Source: Micromonospora sp. U21
GTDB taxonomy: Bacteria > Actinomycetota > Actinomycetes > Mycobacteriales > Micromonosporaceae
Length of the DNA stretch: 64,000 nt
Assembly (NCBI RefSeq): GCF_018070045.1
Contig: NZ_JAGPYK010000023.1
Span: 43,519 to 107,518, forward strand
Reading direction: 5' to 3'
Below the pieces are notes generated by a model. The model did not search any database. It had not been told where the DNA came from and saw only the letters and a program-made list of their open reading frames with translations. The stretch's first letter is position 1. Each line of letters begins with the position of its first letter. The position numbers and the translations under genes are program-made. Shown piece after piece: positions 45,948-54,401 of the stretch.

Positions 45948-46583
45948 GTGGGCAACCTTTATGACAACTACGCCCAGTTGGCCGCCGGCGAGGAAGAGGG
46001 CGTTACCTACACCCGGACCGCGCTTTACCGACCCACCACATCGTGGGCTTCCATCGCGATCCACGGGGGCGGCATAGAACCCGGTAGCGGTGAGTTGGCG
46101 CTCGCCGTAGGCGACGAACTCATGGACACGTATGTGTTCGCCGGCATCAAAGCCAGCCACAACTCCGATCTGCACATCACCTCTTCGCATTTCGATGAGC
46201 CGCAATGTCTAGCCCTGGTTGGGGCGGCGGACAGATGCATATCCTTCCATGGCTACGCCGGCACCGCCGACCAGGCGGAAACGGCCCTTGGAGGGCTGGA
46301 CGCCGACCTGCAGCGAAGCATCTCGGCCGCGCTGATCGACAAAGGCTTTCGGGTCATATCGGCCTCGAGCGAGGTGGCCGGCACCTACCCCGGCAACATC
46401 TGCAACAAGGATCGGCGAGGAGCGGGGGTACAGCTAGAACTCTCTCACGCTCTGCGCAAGTCGTTCTTTCCCACGGAGGACTTGTCCCGAGCAATGAGAG
46501 ACTCGGGGCAGCGGACGGCGCGTTTCTACGACTACGTCGAGGCCATCAAGTCGGTGGTCACCACTTTTCAGCCGGCGTCGTGA
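45948..46583 (+). CDS. Poly-gamma-glutamate hydrolase family protein
   Basis: GTG 45948 has GGAGG five bases upstream. The 211-residue protein matches the PghP/DUF867 type: SIAIHGGGIEPGSGELALAV, SFHGYAG, and QLELSHALRKSF near the end. The family, first known from phages, is a zinc enzyme that cleaves gamma-glutamyl polymers. The His in IHGGG and HGY and the Glu of QLELS are the likely metal ligands. No signal peptide is seen. Confidence 0.85.
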   Translation: MGNLYDNYAQLAAGEEEGVTYTRTALYRPTTSWASIAIHGGGIEPGSGELALAVGDELMDTYVFAGIKASHNSDLHITSSHFDEPQCLALVGAADRCISFHGYAGTADQAETALGGLDADLQRSISAALIDKGFRVISASSEVAGTYPGNICNKDRRGAGVQLELSHALRKSFFPTEDLSRAMRDSGQRTARFYDYVEAIKSVVTTFQPAS

Positions 46584-46873
46584 GGCGCTGAGTCCGGTCA
46601 CGACCATCCTCGGGTCCTCAGAGATCGGACCAGCTCTCCCTGCTGAGGCAACCCCGGGTGCCACGACGCATCGGCGTGCGGCATGGTTGGCGAACTGCGC
46701 CCCATGGTCGGTGCGGAGGTGAAGGCACAGATCCACCCCAGACGCGGCACCGTCGATCTGCAGGTGGAAGGCTGACATCTGGGGTGCCGCACCAGCCAAT
46801 GCCCGGTCTGCTGCATCCGCTGCCTGTCCCCCGCAGGGCGGCGGCGGTGAAGTGCTCGTTGCGGTGGATCGGG
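46584..46873. other. Rearranged region, no intact gene
   Basis: The stretch at about 46760-46800 resembles 52168-52210 (shared GGAAGGCTGA, then ATCTGGGGTGCCGCAC), and a 70-base insertion separates it from the 165-base repeat. On the minus strand a broken frame reads SAFHLQIDGAASG. Nothing complete. Confidence 0.4.
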
Positions 46874-47038
46874 ACGCCACACGTCATGGCGAGCTGGCCC
46901 GAATCGGTCGCCCTGGCACGCGACTTGCGCTGACCCGTCGAAGGGGTCCGTGGACGACCGGCTCAGCGGGCCATGCTCGCGAGCGCGGCAACCGCGCTGC
47001 CGAGCAGCCCGACCAGCACGATCCGTCGGAACACCACG
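46874..47038. repeat. 165-base direct repeat, left copy
   Basis: The same 165 bases recur at 52211-52375 in the same orientation with about six mismatches and no gaps. The copy here holds a decayed TauE/SafE C-terminus on the minus strand (RRIVLVGLLGSAVAALASMA). Confidence 0.8.
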
Positions 47039-47072
47039 AGAAACGCACCCGGGGCCTGCATCGGAGTTTGCC

Positions 47073-47102
47073 GGGGACGGCCGCCCGGACGCGGCCGTCC
47101 CC
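47073..47102 (-). terminator. Hairpin terminator after the sugar dehydrogenase
   Basis: GGGGACGGCCGC and GCGGCCGTCCCC form a perfect 12-pair stem around CCGGAC. It lies 37 bases downstream of the dehydrogenase stop on the minus strand. Confidence 0.7.
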
Positions 47103-47138
47103 AGGGGTATTGCCGATGCGGAGGGATTGCCCCGAGGT

Positions 47139-48383
47139 TCAGCGGTTCGCCGCCCCGCCGCTAGAGGCTGGCTGGACCCGCTCGAACCGCACCCGGCTCA
47201 GCCATCCCGGGAGGTCACTGAGCACGTACAGCTCGCCGTGCACGTCGGTGTCGATCGCGGTCGGCTGGGTGGGGAAGTTGCCGATCGTGGCGGACTCGTA
47301 GCCGCCCGTGGGTTTGGGACGCACGGCGAACGCGAGGGTCGAGCAGTAGTCGCTCGCGACGTAGGTCCCCCACGCCTCCGGGGTGGCGGACCCTCGGTAC
47401 ACCACGCCGCCGGTCACCGAGCAGTTCTCCGTAAGGAAATGTTCGTACTCGAAGACCGGGTCGGTGTACCGCACGCCCGACTGGCATTGCTCCGGGTCGA
47501 AGACCGGAGTGCCCTCTCGGCAGGACCAGCCGAGGTTCGCGCCACGCTGCCAGGGGCGGATGTGGTTGATCTCCTCGACCAGGCCCTGGCCGACATCACC
47601 GATCCACAGCGAGCCGTCGACCGGGTCGACGGAGAACCGCCACGGGTTGCGCAGCCCGTAGAGCCAGATCTCCGGCCGTGCGCCCGGCACGCGGACGAAC
47701 GGGTTGTCGAAGGGCACACAGTAGGGCTTCCCACCGCAGGTGCGGTTGATATCGATTCGCACGATCTTGCCGAGCAGGGTGCCGAGGTTCTGACCGGCCT
47801 TGAACGGGTCGTTCGCGTGGCCGCCGTCGCCGAGAGACCAGTAGAGGTAGCCGTCGCGGCCGAACCCTACCTGTCCGCCGTTGTGGTTGCCGTACTCCGC
47901 GTGCTCTTGGGTGAGCAGCACCTGCACCCGCTCAGGAGTGCCGATGGGGACTCGCGCCAGGGTCAGCGCGCCGGCCGGTAGGCTCGTGTAGGCCACGTAG
48001 AGGATCCCGGTCCGCGCGAAGTTCGGCGCAGGCGTGATGCCGAGGAGGCCGCGCTCGTTGTCCGACGTGTCGATCCGGGCGGTCAGGTCGAGCACCGGCT
48101 CGGCCGCCAGGCCGGTGTCGGGGTGGTAGGCGCGGACGGTGCCGTTCTTCTCCGCGATCAGCATCCGGCCGTCCGGCAGCCCGGTCATCGCGATCGGACG
48201 CTGCAGACCGAATGCCACCTGTTCGGATACCACAGTCAGCTCAGCGAGTGGCACCACGCGGGTGTGGGATGTGCCCGCCGCGGCGGTGCCGGCCACCGGC
48301 GCCGGTGGCAACAGGAACGCAGTCAGGGTCAGAACGAGCAGCCCGGCCAGCATGGTGGCCGGGCGACAACGCCGTCGCGACAT
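47139..48383 (-). CDS. Secreted PQQ-dependent sugar dehydrogenase (glucose/sorbosone dehydrogenase type)
   Basis: The 414-residue protein has a signal peptide (LAGLLVLTLTAFLLPP region). The six-bladed propeller shows GLQRPIAMTGLPDGRMLIAE, then NHNGGQVGFGRDGYLYWSLG and GDGGHANDPFKAGQNLG, as in soluble PQQ sugar dehydrogenases. It would oxidise sugars outside the cell with PQQ or a related cofactor. A CebR-type box 40 bases before its start is the same as that of the LPMO gene. Together they suggest a cellulose-type response in which the enzyme feeds electrons to the LPMO (inference). Confidence 0.88.
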   Translation of the reverse strand: MSRRRCRPATMLAGLLVLTLTAFLLPPAPVAGTAAAGTSHTRVVPLAELTVVSEQVAFGLQRPIAMTGLPDGRMLIAEKNGTVRAYHPDTGLAAEPVLDLTARIDTSDNERGLLGITPAPNFARTGILYVAYTSLPAGALTLARVPIGTPERVQVLLTQEHAEYGNHNGGQVGFGRDGYLYWSLGDGGHANDPFKAGQNLGTLLGKIVRIDINRTCGGKPYCVPFDNPFVRVPGARPEIWLYGLRNPWRFSVDPVDGSLWIGDVGQGLVEEINHIRPWQRGANLGWSCREGTPVFDPEQCQSGVRYTDPVFEYEHFLTENCSVTGGVVYRGSATPEAWGTYVASDYCSTLAFAVRPKPTGGYESATIGNFPTQPTAIDTDVHGELYVLSDLPGWLSRVRFERVQPASSGGAANR

Positions 48384-48422
48384 GTTTCAGCTCCTCGAGC
48401 AAGTGGAGTGGAGGAAGCAACC

Positions 48423-48436
48423 TGGGAGCGTTCCCA
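48423..48436 (-). promoter_or_regulatory. CebR-type operator box
   Basis: TGGGAGCGTTCCCA is the canonical CebR palindrome (TGGGAGCGCTCCCA) with one base changed. It stands about 40 bases before the sugar dehydrogenase start. An identical box precedes the LPMO gene. Confidence 0.8.
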
Positions 48437-49130
48437 CGATAAATCGAGTCTCGTCAATAATCAACCCCGCCGTCGTGCCGCCTCTGGTTGGAGGAGGAGC
48501 GTCGGTCGACAGGACGGCAAGGGCACGACCATGATCGTCTCCAAACTGAGGGCGCTCCCATGCTTTGGTTGTCACTGTCGCCGCCATGGAAGGGGGTCCC
48601 CGCTGCGCCTCGACGTCCTGCCGCGACGCGGCATGTAGTGCACCAGCGACGCGCCCTGCGCCCTGGAGACCAACCCGGCGGCCGCGTTCACCCCATCCAT
48701 GCGACCCCGCGGGTGGCGGTCACCCGAACGCTTCATGCGCTGGTGGTGGGTCTCCATTGGTCGGTGTCGTCGGGCCAGGGTGCGGGACGGCCGCGGTCGT
48801 CCCAGAAGGTGAGGATCGTCGATGTTGCCAGAGCGGATCCAAGCGTGTTGGAATGGCTCACATCGCCGCAGCGCGGGGGCAACCGTGCTGGGAACGGCCA
48901 GCACGGGAGCATCGCAGTGCCGGCAGCGCGCCGCTTTGGCAGACGCTCGCATGCCGCATCGCCGGGCCATCTCTATGACGACGGGCATTTTGCCGGGCAG
49001 GCATTTCGCCCGCCGTACGTATCCCCCGGTACGTGTCCCCGACGGCCGACGCGCTTGACGTCTGACACGCCGGGAGCGTCCGATTCGCTCTGCCAGCGCA
49101 TCAGAACCGGCGACGAGGTGAGAAGCAATC
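48437..49130. other. Region without a supported gene
   Basis: On the minus strand a short frame near 48740-48850 reads ILTFWDDRGRPAPWPDDTDQ, like the C-terminus of a common small actinomycete protein, but no start or body can be found. Otherwise nothing is seen in these 700 bases. Confidence 0.4.
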
Positions 49131-49712
49131 ATGATTTCCCGAGAGAGTTTCGCGGGTTGGTACCGAAACCGCTTCATGTGGGTGGCGATGATCCTGCTGG
49201 CGGTGTCGGCCAGCGCGGTCGTACTGGTCAACCGGGCCGGTCCGGAGGCGGAGCCGCCGGATCTGCAAGGGCAGATTATGACCCGGATGCGTACCACGCT
49301 CGAACAGGCGGACCCGGGGCAGCACAACCACGCCGGACACAGTGTCCAGCAGGTGGCCACCGAGGAGGAGAAGCCGGCAGTGATCTGCGGGGTCCGCGTC
49401 TACGGCTACGAGCCGACCGAGGTCACCGCGCTCGCCGACGTGCAGACGGTCTACGGCTTTCACCTCTGCGGGGTCGCCGAGCAGAAGCGCCCCTGGGACG
49501 TGGCGGTCAAGCTGGCCGGCCCTGTGATCATGGACATGTCCACCGAACCTCCGGGCATCCAGGTGGTCGAGGCGACCGCCGACGTCATGTTCGTCGACCG
49601 GCTGCGGGAGATGTTCCCGGACAAGTACGCGGAGTTGGCGCTCAAGGAGGCGCTGGCCGACTCGGAGATGGCCGACCAGCGCCGCCGGTACGACGCCGCA
49701 GCCGGGCTTTGA
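49131..49712 (+). CDS. Membrane-anchored hypothetical protein, 193 residues
   Basis: ATG 49131 follows GAGGTGAGAAG. One membrane segment lies at residues 17-34 (VAMILLAVSASAVVLVN). The outer part has two cysteines (VICGVRVYGYEP and GFHLCGVAE), which could pair. It is a protein I do not recognise, similar in size to other small extracytoplasmic actinomycete proteins. It lies between the dehydrogenase and the LPMO but has no box of its own. Confidence 0.65.
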   Translation: MISRESFAGWYRNRFMWVAMILLAVSASAVVLVNRAGPEAEPPDLQGQIMTRMRTTLEQADPGQHNHAGHSVQQVATEEEKPAVICGVRVYGYEPTEVTALADVQTVYGFHLCGVAEQKRPWDVAVKLAGPVIMDMSTEPPGIQVVEATADVMFVDRLREMFPDKYAELALKEALADSEMADQRRRYDAAAGL

Positions 49713-50106
49713 CCATGGCGGGCGGCCGGGCGGGGCGGTCGTACCCGCACCCACCCGGCCGCCGGATCCGAACCTGCGAAACCAGCGGCTGGGCATCGCC
49801 TTCAGCGGGCCCTCCGGTAGCTGTGAACCGTCCGCGTACTGCAGTGGATGCCGTTGCGGGCGGTCCGTACGGCGATGCCGCGGCTGCGGACCTCGGTGCG
49901 CAGACCCGTCGTTGATCCGGCGTCGGGTCAGCAACCCGTGCCGCACCCTCCGCTGGGTGGTGGTGATCCAGCCCAAAGTGGGTCGGCGTGGTCGGATGTG
50001 GACAGTTCTGGGAGCTGCGCTCGACGGCGATCCCGGTCAGCTCGATCTACATCCGGCCATAAATAGATCGGTATTGATATTTAAGCCCATAGGTGTAACA
50101 GTTGCT
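49713..50106. other. Region without a supported gene
   Basis: About 400 bases before the LPMO control region. The part after 50040 turns AT-rich (AATAGATCGGTATTGATATT), a likely promoter zone. The rest has no supported gene. Confidence 0.4.
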
Positions 50107-50120
50107 TGGGAGCGTTCCCA
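50107..50120 (+). promoter_or_regulatory. CebR-type operator box
   Basis: TGGGAGCGTTCCCA, identical to the box at 48423, stands 36 bases before the LPMO start. An AT-rich stretch lies just upstream. Confidence 0.85.
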
Positions 50121-50156
50121 TCCTGATCTTTAGTACCGAAGAACGGAGGATGAACA

Positions 50157-50837
50157 GTGCGTTTACACAAGTCCGATCAATCCGGCGGACGACCCCGGTC
50201 AACTGTCCGTCAGTCCCTCCGAGTGCTCGTCCTGCTGTTCGCCATGGTGGTCGGTACGCTGCCCTGGACCGGCGCAGCCCAGGCCCACGGCACGATCATC
50301 AACCCGGCGAGTCGCGCCTACCAGTGCTGGAAGACCTGGGGTAACCAACACACGAACCCAGCCATGCAGCAACAAGACCCCATGTGCTGGCGGGCGTTCC
50401 AGGCCAACCCCGACACCATGTGGAACTGGATGAGCCAGCTGCGGGACGGCCTCGCCGGCCAGTACGAAGCCCGTACCCCGGACGGACAGCTGTGCAGCAA
50501 CGCCCTCTCCAGGAACGACACAGTGAACCAGCCTGGAGCATGGAAGGCGACCACCGTCAGCCGCAACTTCACGGTCCAGCTGTACGACCAGGCCAGCCAC
50601 GGTGCTGACTTCTTCCGGGTCTACGTCACCAAGCAGGGGTTCAACCCGACCACCCAGCGGCTCGGGTGGGGCAACCTCGACCTGATCACAACGACCGGGC
50701 GCTACGCGCCAGCGCAGAACATCTCGTTCAACGTCTCGGTCTCTGGACGCACCGGAAACCACGTCCTGTTCGTGATCTGGAAGGCGTCACACCTGGACCA
50801 GACCTACATGTGGTGCAGCGACATCAACATCACCTGA
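50157..50837 (+). CDS. AA10 lytic polysaccharide monooxygenase
   Basis: GTG 50157 follows ACGGAGG. A signal peptide of 43 residues ends AQA, giving mature His44 in HGTIINPASRAYQCW. The second copper ligand is His148 in QASHGADFF. The end, MWCSDINIT, is typical of the family. The mature protein has 183 residues and no binding module. It would cut crystalline polysaccharide (chitin or cellulose) outside the cell. The CebR-type box points to cellulose. A strong hairpin follows the gene. Confidence 0.93.
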   Translation: MRLHKSDQSGGRPRSTVRQSLRVLVLLFAMVVGTLPWTGAAQAHGTIINPASRAYQCWKTWGNQHTNPAMQQQDPMCWRAFQANPDTMWNWMSQLRDGLAGQYEARTPDGQLCSNALSRNDTVNQPGAWKATTVSRNFTVQLYDQASHGADFFRVYVTKQGFNPTTQRLGWGNLDLITTTGRYAPAQNISFNVSVSGRTGNHVLFVIWKASHLDQTYMWCSDINIT

Positions 50838-50866
50838 TCGGAAAGACCGACAGCCGCGACACTGCT

Positions 50867-50896
50867 CCGGCCCAGGGCGTTGGCGTCCTGGGCCGG
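50867..50896 (+). terminator. Hairpin terminator after the LPMO
   Basis: CCGGCCCAGG and CCTGGGCCGG pair perfectly around a 10-base loop, 30 bases after the LPMO stop. No T-run, as is common in actinomycetes. Confidence 0.65.
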
Positions 50897-51084
50897 ATTG
50901 TTCGGAGGCACAGTGATCTTCCGGCCCTACCACGAGGCTGGCGGTACCTGGTTCTGGTGGAGCGTGGAAGGCGGCAGCCAGTACAACCGGCTGTGGCGCT
51001 ACACCTATGACTACATGGCACGGGGATCACCTCACAATCAGCAACTCCGCCGTCCACCTGCGCAAGGTCTACAACCACGCCTAA
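50897..51084 (+). pseudogene. GH26-type mannanase fragment
   Basis: After the terminator a frame reads VIFRPYHEAGGTWFWWSVEG and then SQYNRLWRYTYDYM, the acid/base region of GH26 enzymes with the catalytic Glu in HE. The frame then slips and ends at 51084. The N- and C-terminal parts are missing. Confidence 0.7.
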
Positions 51085-51203
51085 ATGGTGACCCGCGCCG
51101 AGGTGCCCAACCTACGGTGACTCGGGCGGGGTGGCCTCGTTGCGCGGCCACCCCGCCACCCGGATCATCGACGGCGCTGATACCCGGCCCCTGGCACCGC
51201 GAA

Positions 51204-51232
51204 GCGGGTGCCGCGCGAGACGCGGCACCCGC
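51204..51232 (-). terminator. Hairpin terminator after the PL11 remnant
   Basis: GCGGGTGCCGCG and CGCGGCACCCGC form a perfect 12-pair stem around CGAGA, just downstream (minus strand) of the PL11 stop at 51248. Confidence 0.7.
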
Positions 51233-51247
51233 CGAGGGCTGCCGGGT

Positions 51248-52199
51248 TCAGCCGCGCCGGGACACGTCGATGTCGGTCCGCCGGGCTGGCAGGGGGTACG
51301 CCGGGTCGCGGAAGAAGCTCGGGTGTGGGGGCAGGTTGTAGGTCACGTTCTCGCAGGCCACCTGATTGCGGGTCGTGCATGAGCGTGCGAATCTTGTGGC
51401 TCGTCGGGATGGTGGTGGTGAACAGGCGCAACTTGTCATCGCCGAGCCGCAGGACCACATCCTCGCGCCAGTCGCCGAGCAGATCCGCCGAAATGATCGG
51501 GGTGGACTTGCTGCCGTTGACGGACGAGGTGCCGGCGGCGACCAGCAAATCGGTCTTGTTCACGGTGGACGGCCTGGTGTCGTACTCGGTGTTCGCCGTC
51601 GAGATCCGGTTGCCGTCGAGCAGTTCGCGGGTCAGGTCGCCGTCCCAGTAGACGAGGAGGTTCGGTGCCCGGCCGGGTCGGATCGAGGTGGGCGATGTGC
51701 ATTGCGTCGCCGTGCGCGAGGTACACGAAGCGGGCGTTCTCGTCCGGGTTCTTGATCTGCGGCGTCAGGTCCACGTTGACCGGCAGCGCCGGGTAGGGGA
51801 ACCAGGTGTGCGGCACCGTCTTGATGCTCAGATCGCTCTCCAGCACCATGGCCCCGTAGACGATCTCGTCGCGACCATCGGCGTCCACGTCCGAGGCCAT
51901 CAGGCTGTGCACCCCGCGCTCCTCGCCGAGCGTCGGGTCGGGCAACCGGCCGGAGTCGAAGGTGTCGCCGAGGATCAGTTCGTTGCCCCGCATCGAGTAC
52001 GCCGCCACGGTGGTCTTCGCGTAGTAGCCGCGCGCCATGATCGCGCTCGGGTCTACGCCGTCGAGGTATGCCACCCCGGCCAGGAACCGGTTGGCCCGGT
52101 TCCCTGCGGGTCGCCCCACGGGACGTGACCCCATTTCTGTCGCAGGACATGGCCGGAATTGTCGTCGGTCTGCAGGCGGAAGGCTGATATCTGGGGTGC
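51248..52199 (-). pseudogene. PL11 rhamnogalacturonan lyase, C-terminal half with frameshifts
   Basis: On the minus strand it opens FRLQTDDNSGHVLRQKWGH, then RANRFLAGVAYLDGVDPSAI, GYYAKTTVAAY, DVDADGRDEIVYGAMVLESD, then NKTDLLVAAGTSSVNGSKST and SADLLGDWREDVVLR, and ends NLPPHPSFFRDPAYP. These are PL11 features, including a calcium-binding-like loop. Frames slip near 52105, 51665 and 51370. The N-terminal half is absent, cut off at the repeated segment. Inactive as read. Confidence 0.8.
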
Positions 52200-52210
52200 C
52201 GCACCGGCCA

Positions 52211-52375
52211 ACGCCACACGTCATGGCGAGCTGGCCCGACTCGGTCGCCCCGGCACGCGACTTGCGCTGACCCGTCGAAGGGGTCCGTGGACGACCGGCT
52301 CAGTGGGCCATGCTCGCGAGCGCGGCACCGGCGCTGCCGAGCAGGCCGACCAGCACGATCCGTCGGAACACCACG
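52211..52375. repeat. 165-base direct repeat, right copy
   Basis: This copy contains the intact 3-prime end of the TauE/SafE gene and 90 bases beyond its stop, so it is the parent of the left copy at 46874-47038. Confidence 0.8.
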
Positions 52376-53019
52376 GGGTCGATGCGGTGGAACAGTCGGT
52401 TTCCCAGCCACCAGCCCAGCGGCACCGCGGGGAGCGCCACGAGGGAGATCCGCACCACATCGGCGTGTATCTGACCGGCCAGCAGGAACCCCGTCAGCCC
52501 TATCAGACTGGTGCCCGAGAAGGTCGCCGCCAGGGTGGCCCGGAAGGTGCGCGGGTCGTAGCCGAGCGACTGGAACGCGGCGACCAGCGGCGGCCCGTTC
52601 GTCCCGGTGGCGGCGGTCAGCACCCCGACGAGGACGCCGATGGCCCCGAGACCGATCCGTCCGGTCCGGATCCGTGCCCTGGACCAGACCAGCGCGGCGC
52701 AGCCGAGCACCACGACCGCGATCAGTGCGCTCAGCAGCCGCTCCGGCGCGAGCGCGAGAACCAGCAGGCCGGCCGGCAGGCCGAGCAGGGCGGTGGCGGT
52801 GAGTGCCGCCGCGACCCGCCACCGGGCGTAAGCGTGTTCGCGGATGGCCGCGGTGACGGTCAGCCCGACGCCGGTCAGCGCCGACACCACCACGGCGGCG
52901 CGCGGGTCGACGGCGGCGGTCAGCAACGGCACGGTCACCAGCGCGTATCCGAAGCCGCTGACCGCCTGGGCGAAGGCGCCGAGCAGCACGATGCCGAACG
53001 CGCTGAGCAGGAGGACCAT
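52300..53019 (-). CDS. TauE/SafE-family permease
   Basis: The ATG at 53019 gives 239 residues with seven or eight membrane segments. The opening VLLLSAFGIVLLGAFAQAVS and the repeat GVLVGVLTAATGTNGPPLVA are typical of the sulfite exporter TauE/SafE family. It moves sulfur-containing or other small anions across the membrane. The upstream in-frame codons look like noise. The last 21 codons are duplicated in the left repeat. Confidence 0.88.
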   Translation of the reverse strand: MVLLLSAFGIVLLGAFAQAVSGFGYALVTVPLLTAAVDPRAAVVVSALTGVGLTVTAAIREHAYARWRVAAALTATALLGLPAGLLVLALAPERLLSALIAVVVLGCAALVWSRARIRTGRIGLGAIGVLVGVLTAATGTNGPPLVAAFQSLGYDPRTFRATLAATFSGTSLIGLTGFLLAGQIHADVVRISLVALPAVPLGWWLGNRLFHRIDPVVFRRIVLVGLLGSAGAALASMAH

Positions 53020-53426
53020 CCGCTGAGACTGACGCACCGGACGGTGGGCGGACAACCGGCCGGCCCGGAGATCCCCGACACACGACCAGCGGCCGGCAAT
53101 GCGCATGAGTCTGCCGTTCAGGTCGGACGGCGGCATCGGCGGGTGCCTACTACGCGGGGGAACAGCCGCAGAACTCGATGAACCCGAACCCGTTGCGCGG
53201 TACGACGTCGCCTGCTTTCAGATGACGTCGAACCACTGAACACCCGCCGGTGCGCCGACGCGGTTACACCTGTGCGGGCTGAGTACCCACGCGAGCATCC
53301 AGGCGGTGCACCGGTGGGGAAACCCCCGCATTTGTGGCGGGGGAGCTGGTCGGGCGGTTGTGTTGGGGCCTGGAGTCGAGAATTCACGGGTTGGCGTCCA
53401 TAGGAGCCGGCTCAGACCGGGGTGGA
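53020..53426. other. Region without a supported gene
   Basis: About 400 bases with no supported frame. Two small genes on the minus strand flank it; no promoter can be named with confidence. Confidence 0.4.
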
Positions 53427-53738
53427 TCAGTGAGCATCGAGATTGCTGTGGGGCGTGTGTCCCCCATCGTCCTTTACAAGGAGAGCGTCGATCTCCAGCC
53501 GACCGACGTGTACCGAACGGAGCTGCAGGTGTCGTACGGCCGCGCGGCGGACCACCAGGCGTCCGATTGCCATCGCACCGACGGCGACGGAACCCAGGGC
53601 CAGTGCGCCGACGGCCATGGCGCCGAGACTGACGACGCCGACCGCCGATGTACCCCCGGCAGCCGCGTCGGTGGCGGCGGCGCCAGCGCGCCGGTGCCAA
53701 CGCGGGACCGGCGAACCGCAGCGCCCACATGTCGTCAT
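53427..53738 (-). CDS. Small Cys-motif protein with a hydrophobic repeat region
   Basis: The ATG at 53738 gives about 103 residues: TTCGRCGSPVPRW (a CxxC zinc-ribbon-like start), then TSAVGVVSLGAMAVGALALG and SVAVGAMAIGRLVVRRAAVR, and a beta-like end RLEIDALLVKD. The repeating hydrophobic pattern resembles proteins with a pentapeptide- or bactofilin-like solenoid. Unknown function; membrane association possible. Confidence 0.6.
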   Translation of the reverse strand: MTTCGRCGSPVPRWHRRAGAAATDAAAGGTSAVGVVSLGAMAVGALALGSVAVGAMAIGRLVVRRAAVRHLQLRSVHVGRLEIDALLVKDDGGHTPHSNLDAH

Positions 53739-53954
53739 GACCTCATCATGGGCCACGGCGAGCAGGTCAGTTGGTACTTCTCCGCCGCCGGCCGGGGGTA
53801 GCGCGCACGGTGACGCTGGTTGGATTCGGGGACCAGGTGGGGGACCAAACGGCACGAGCGATGCCGAACACAGGGCTCGCTGTCGAGCGTCCGTCAAGAG
53901 TGCAACGTGCGTGTGAGCTGGGTCAGCAGGTACCCCAACGTTCCGGGGGTCATC

Positions 53955-53989
53955 AAGGGGTCGTCGGTTCGAATCCGGCCGTCCCGACG
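53955..53989 (+). repeat. tRNA 3-prime end repeat, right copy (attL/attR-like)
   Basis: 35 bases identical to 36114-36148. Preceded by GGGGGTCATC here and GGGGGTCA there. A protein-like reading through it (AGFEPTTP) is the usual false call over tRNA ends. No complete tRNA is present. Confidence 0.75.
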
Positions 53990-54044
53990 AGGGTGAAGCC
54001 CTGACCAGCGGAAACAGGGTTGTCCCCGTGTAGTGCCCGTCCGC

Positions 54045-54234
54045 CGACAGGCAGGTTACGCGGTCGGGTCACCCGCCAGCCCTTCGACCTGCGCGCCAAG
54101 GTTCCGCACTCCGGACACCGCCGTGCCTGCTCATCGGCGGTGACCAGGTCCACGACCGGGCCGTCCGGCCCGTCGGCGACCCCGGTGACGGCCAGGCCTG
54201 CGAGGCCCAGCAGCCGGGTCGTATCGTTGAACAT
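54045..54234 (-). pseudogene. ISL3-family transposase, N-terminal fragment
   Basis: From ATG 54234: MFNDTTRLLGLAGLAVTGVA, then VVDLVTADEQARRCPECGTL, with the CPECG zinc motif of ISL3 transposases, ending RPRNLPVGG. About 63 codons remain, then the tRNA-like end. Confidence 0.8.
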
Positions 54235-54401
54235 GCCCGTGGGTCTTCTGTTGTGACCAGCTTGCGTCGAGAACAAGCAGGATCACCCGGAGCCACGGGC
54301 AACCTCACGGCACTGTCCACACTGGACGTTCAAGCTGGCTGTGACGCCGACACTTGGTTGGCCGCTGAAAGGGCTCCCAGGGCTGGGTGGCCAACTCTCT
54401 T

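Noticed and set aside
47139..48383. Biosynthetic gene cluster centred on the redox enzymes
   Set aside because: No PKS, NRPS, terpene or RiPP core gene is present in the window; the shared CebR-type box points to polysaccharide use.
51632..53083. Minus-strand frame of over 480 codons across the PL11 remnant and TauE gene
   Set aside because: It joins out-of-frame parts of two recognisable genes and is Arg/Pro/Gly-rich with no domain.
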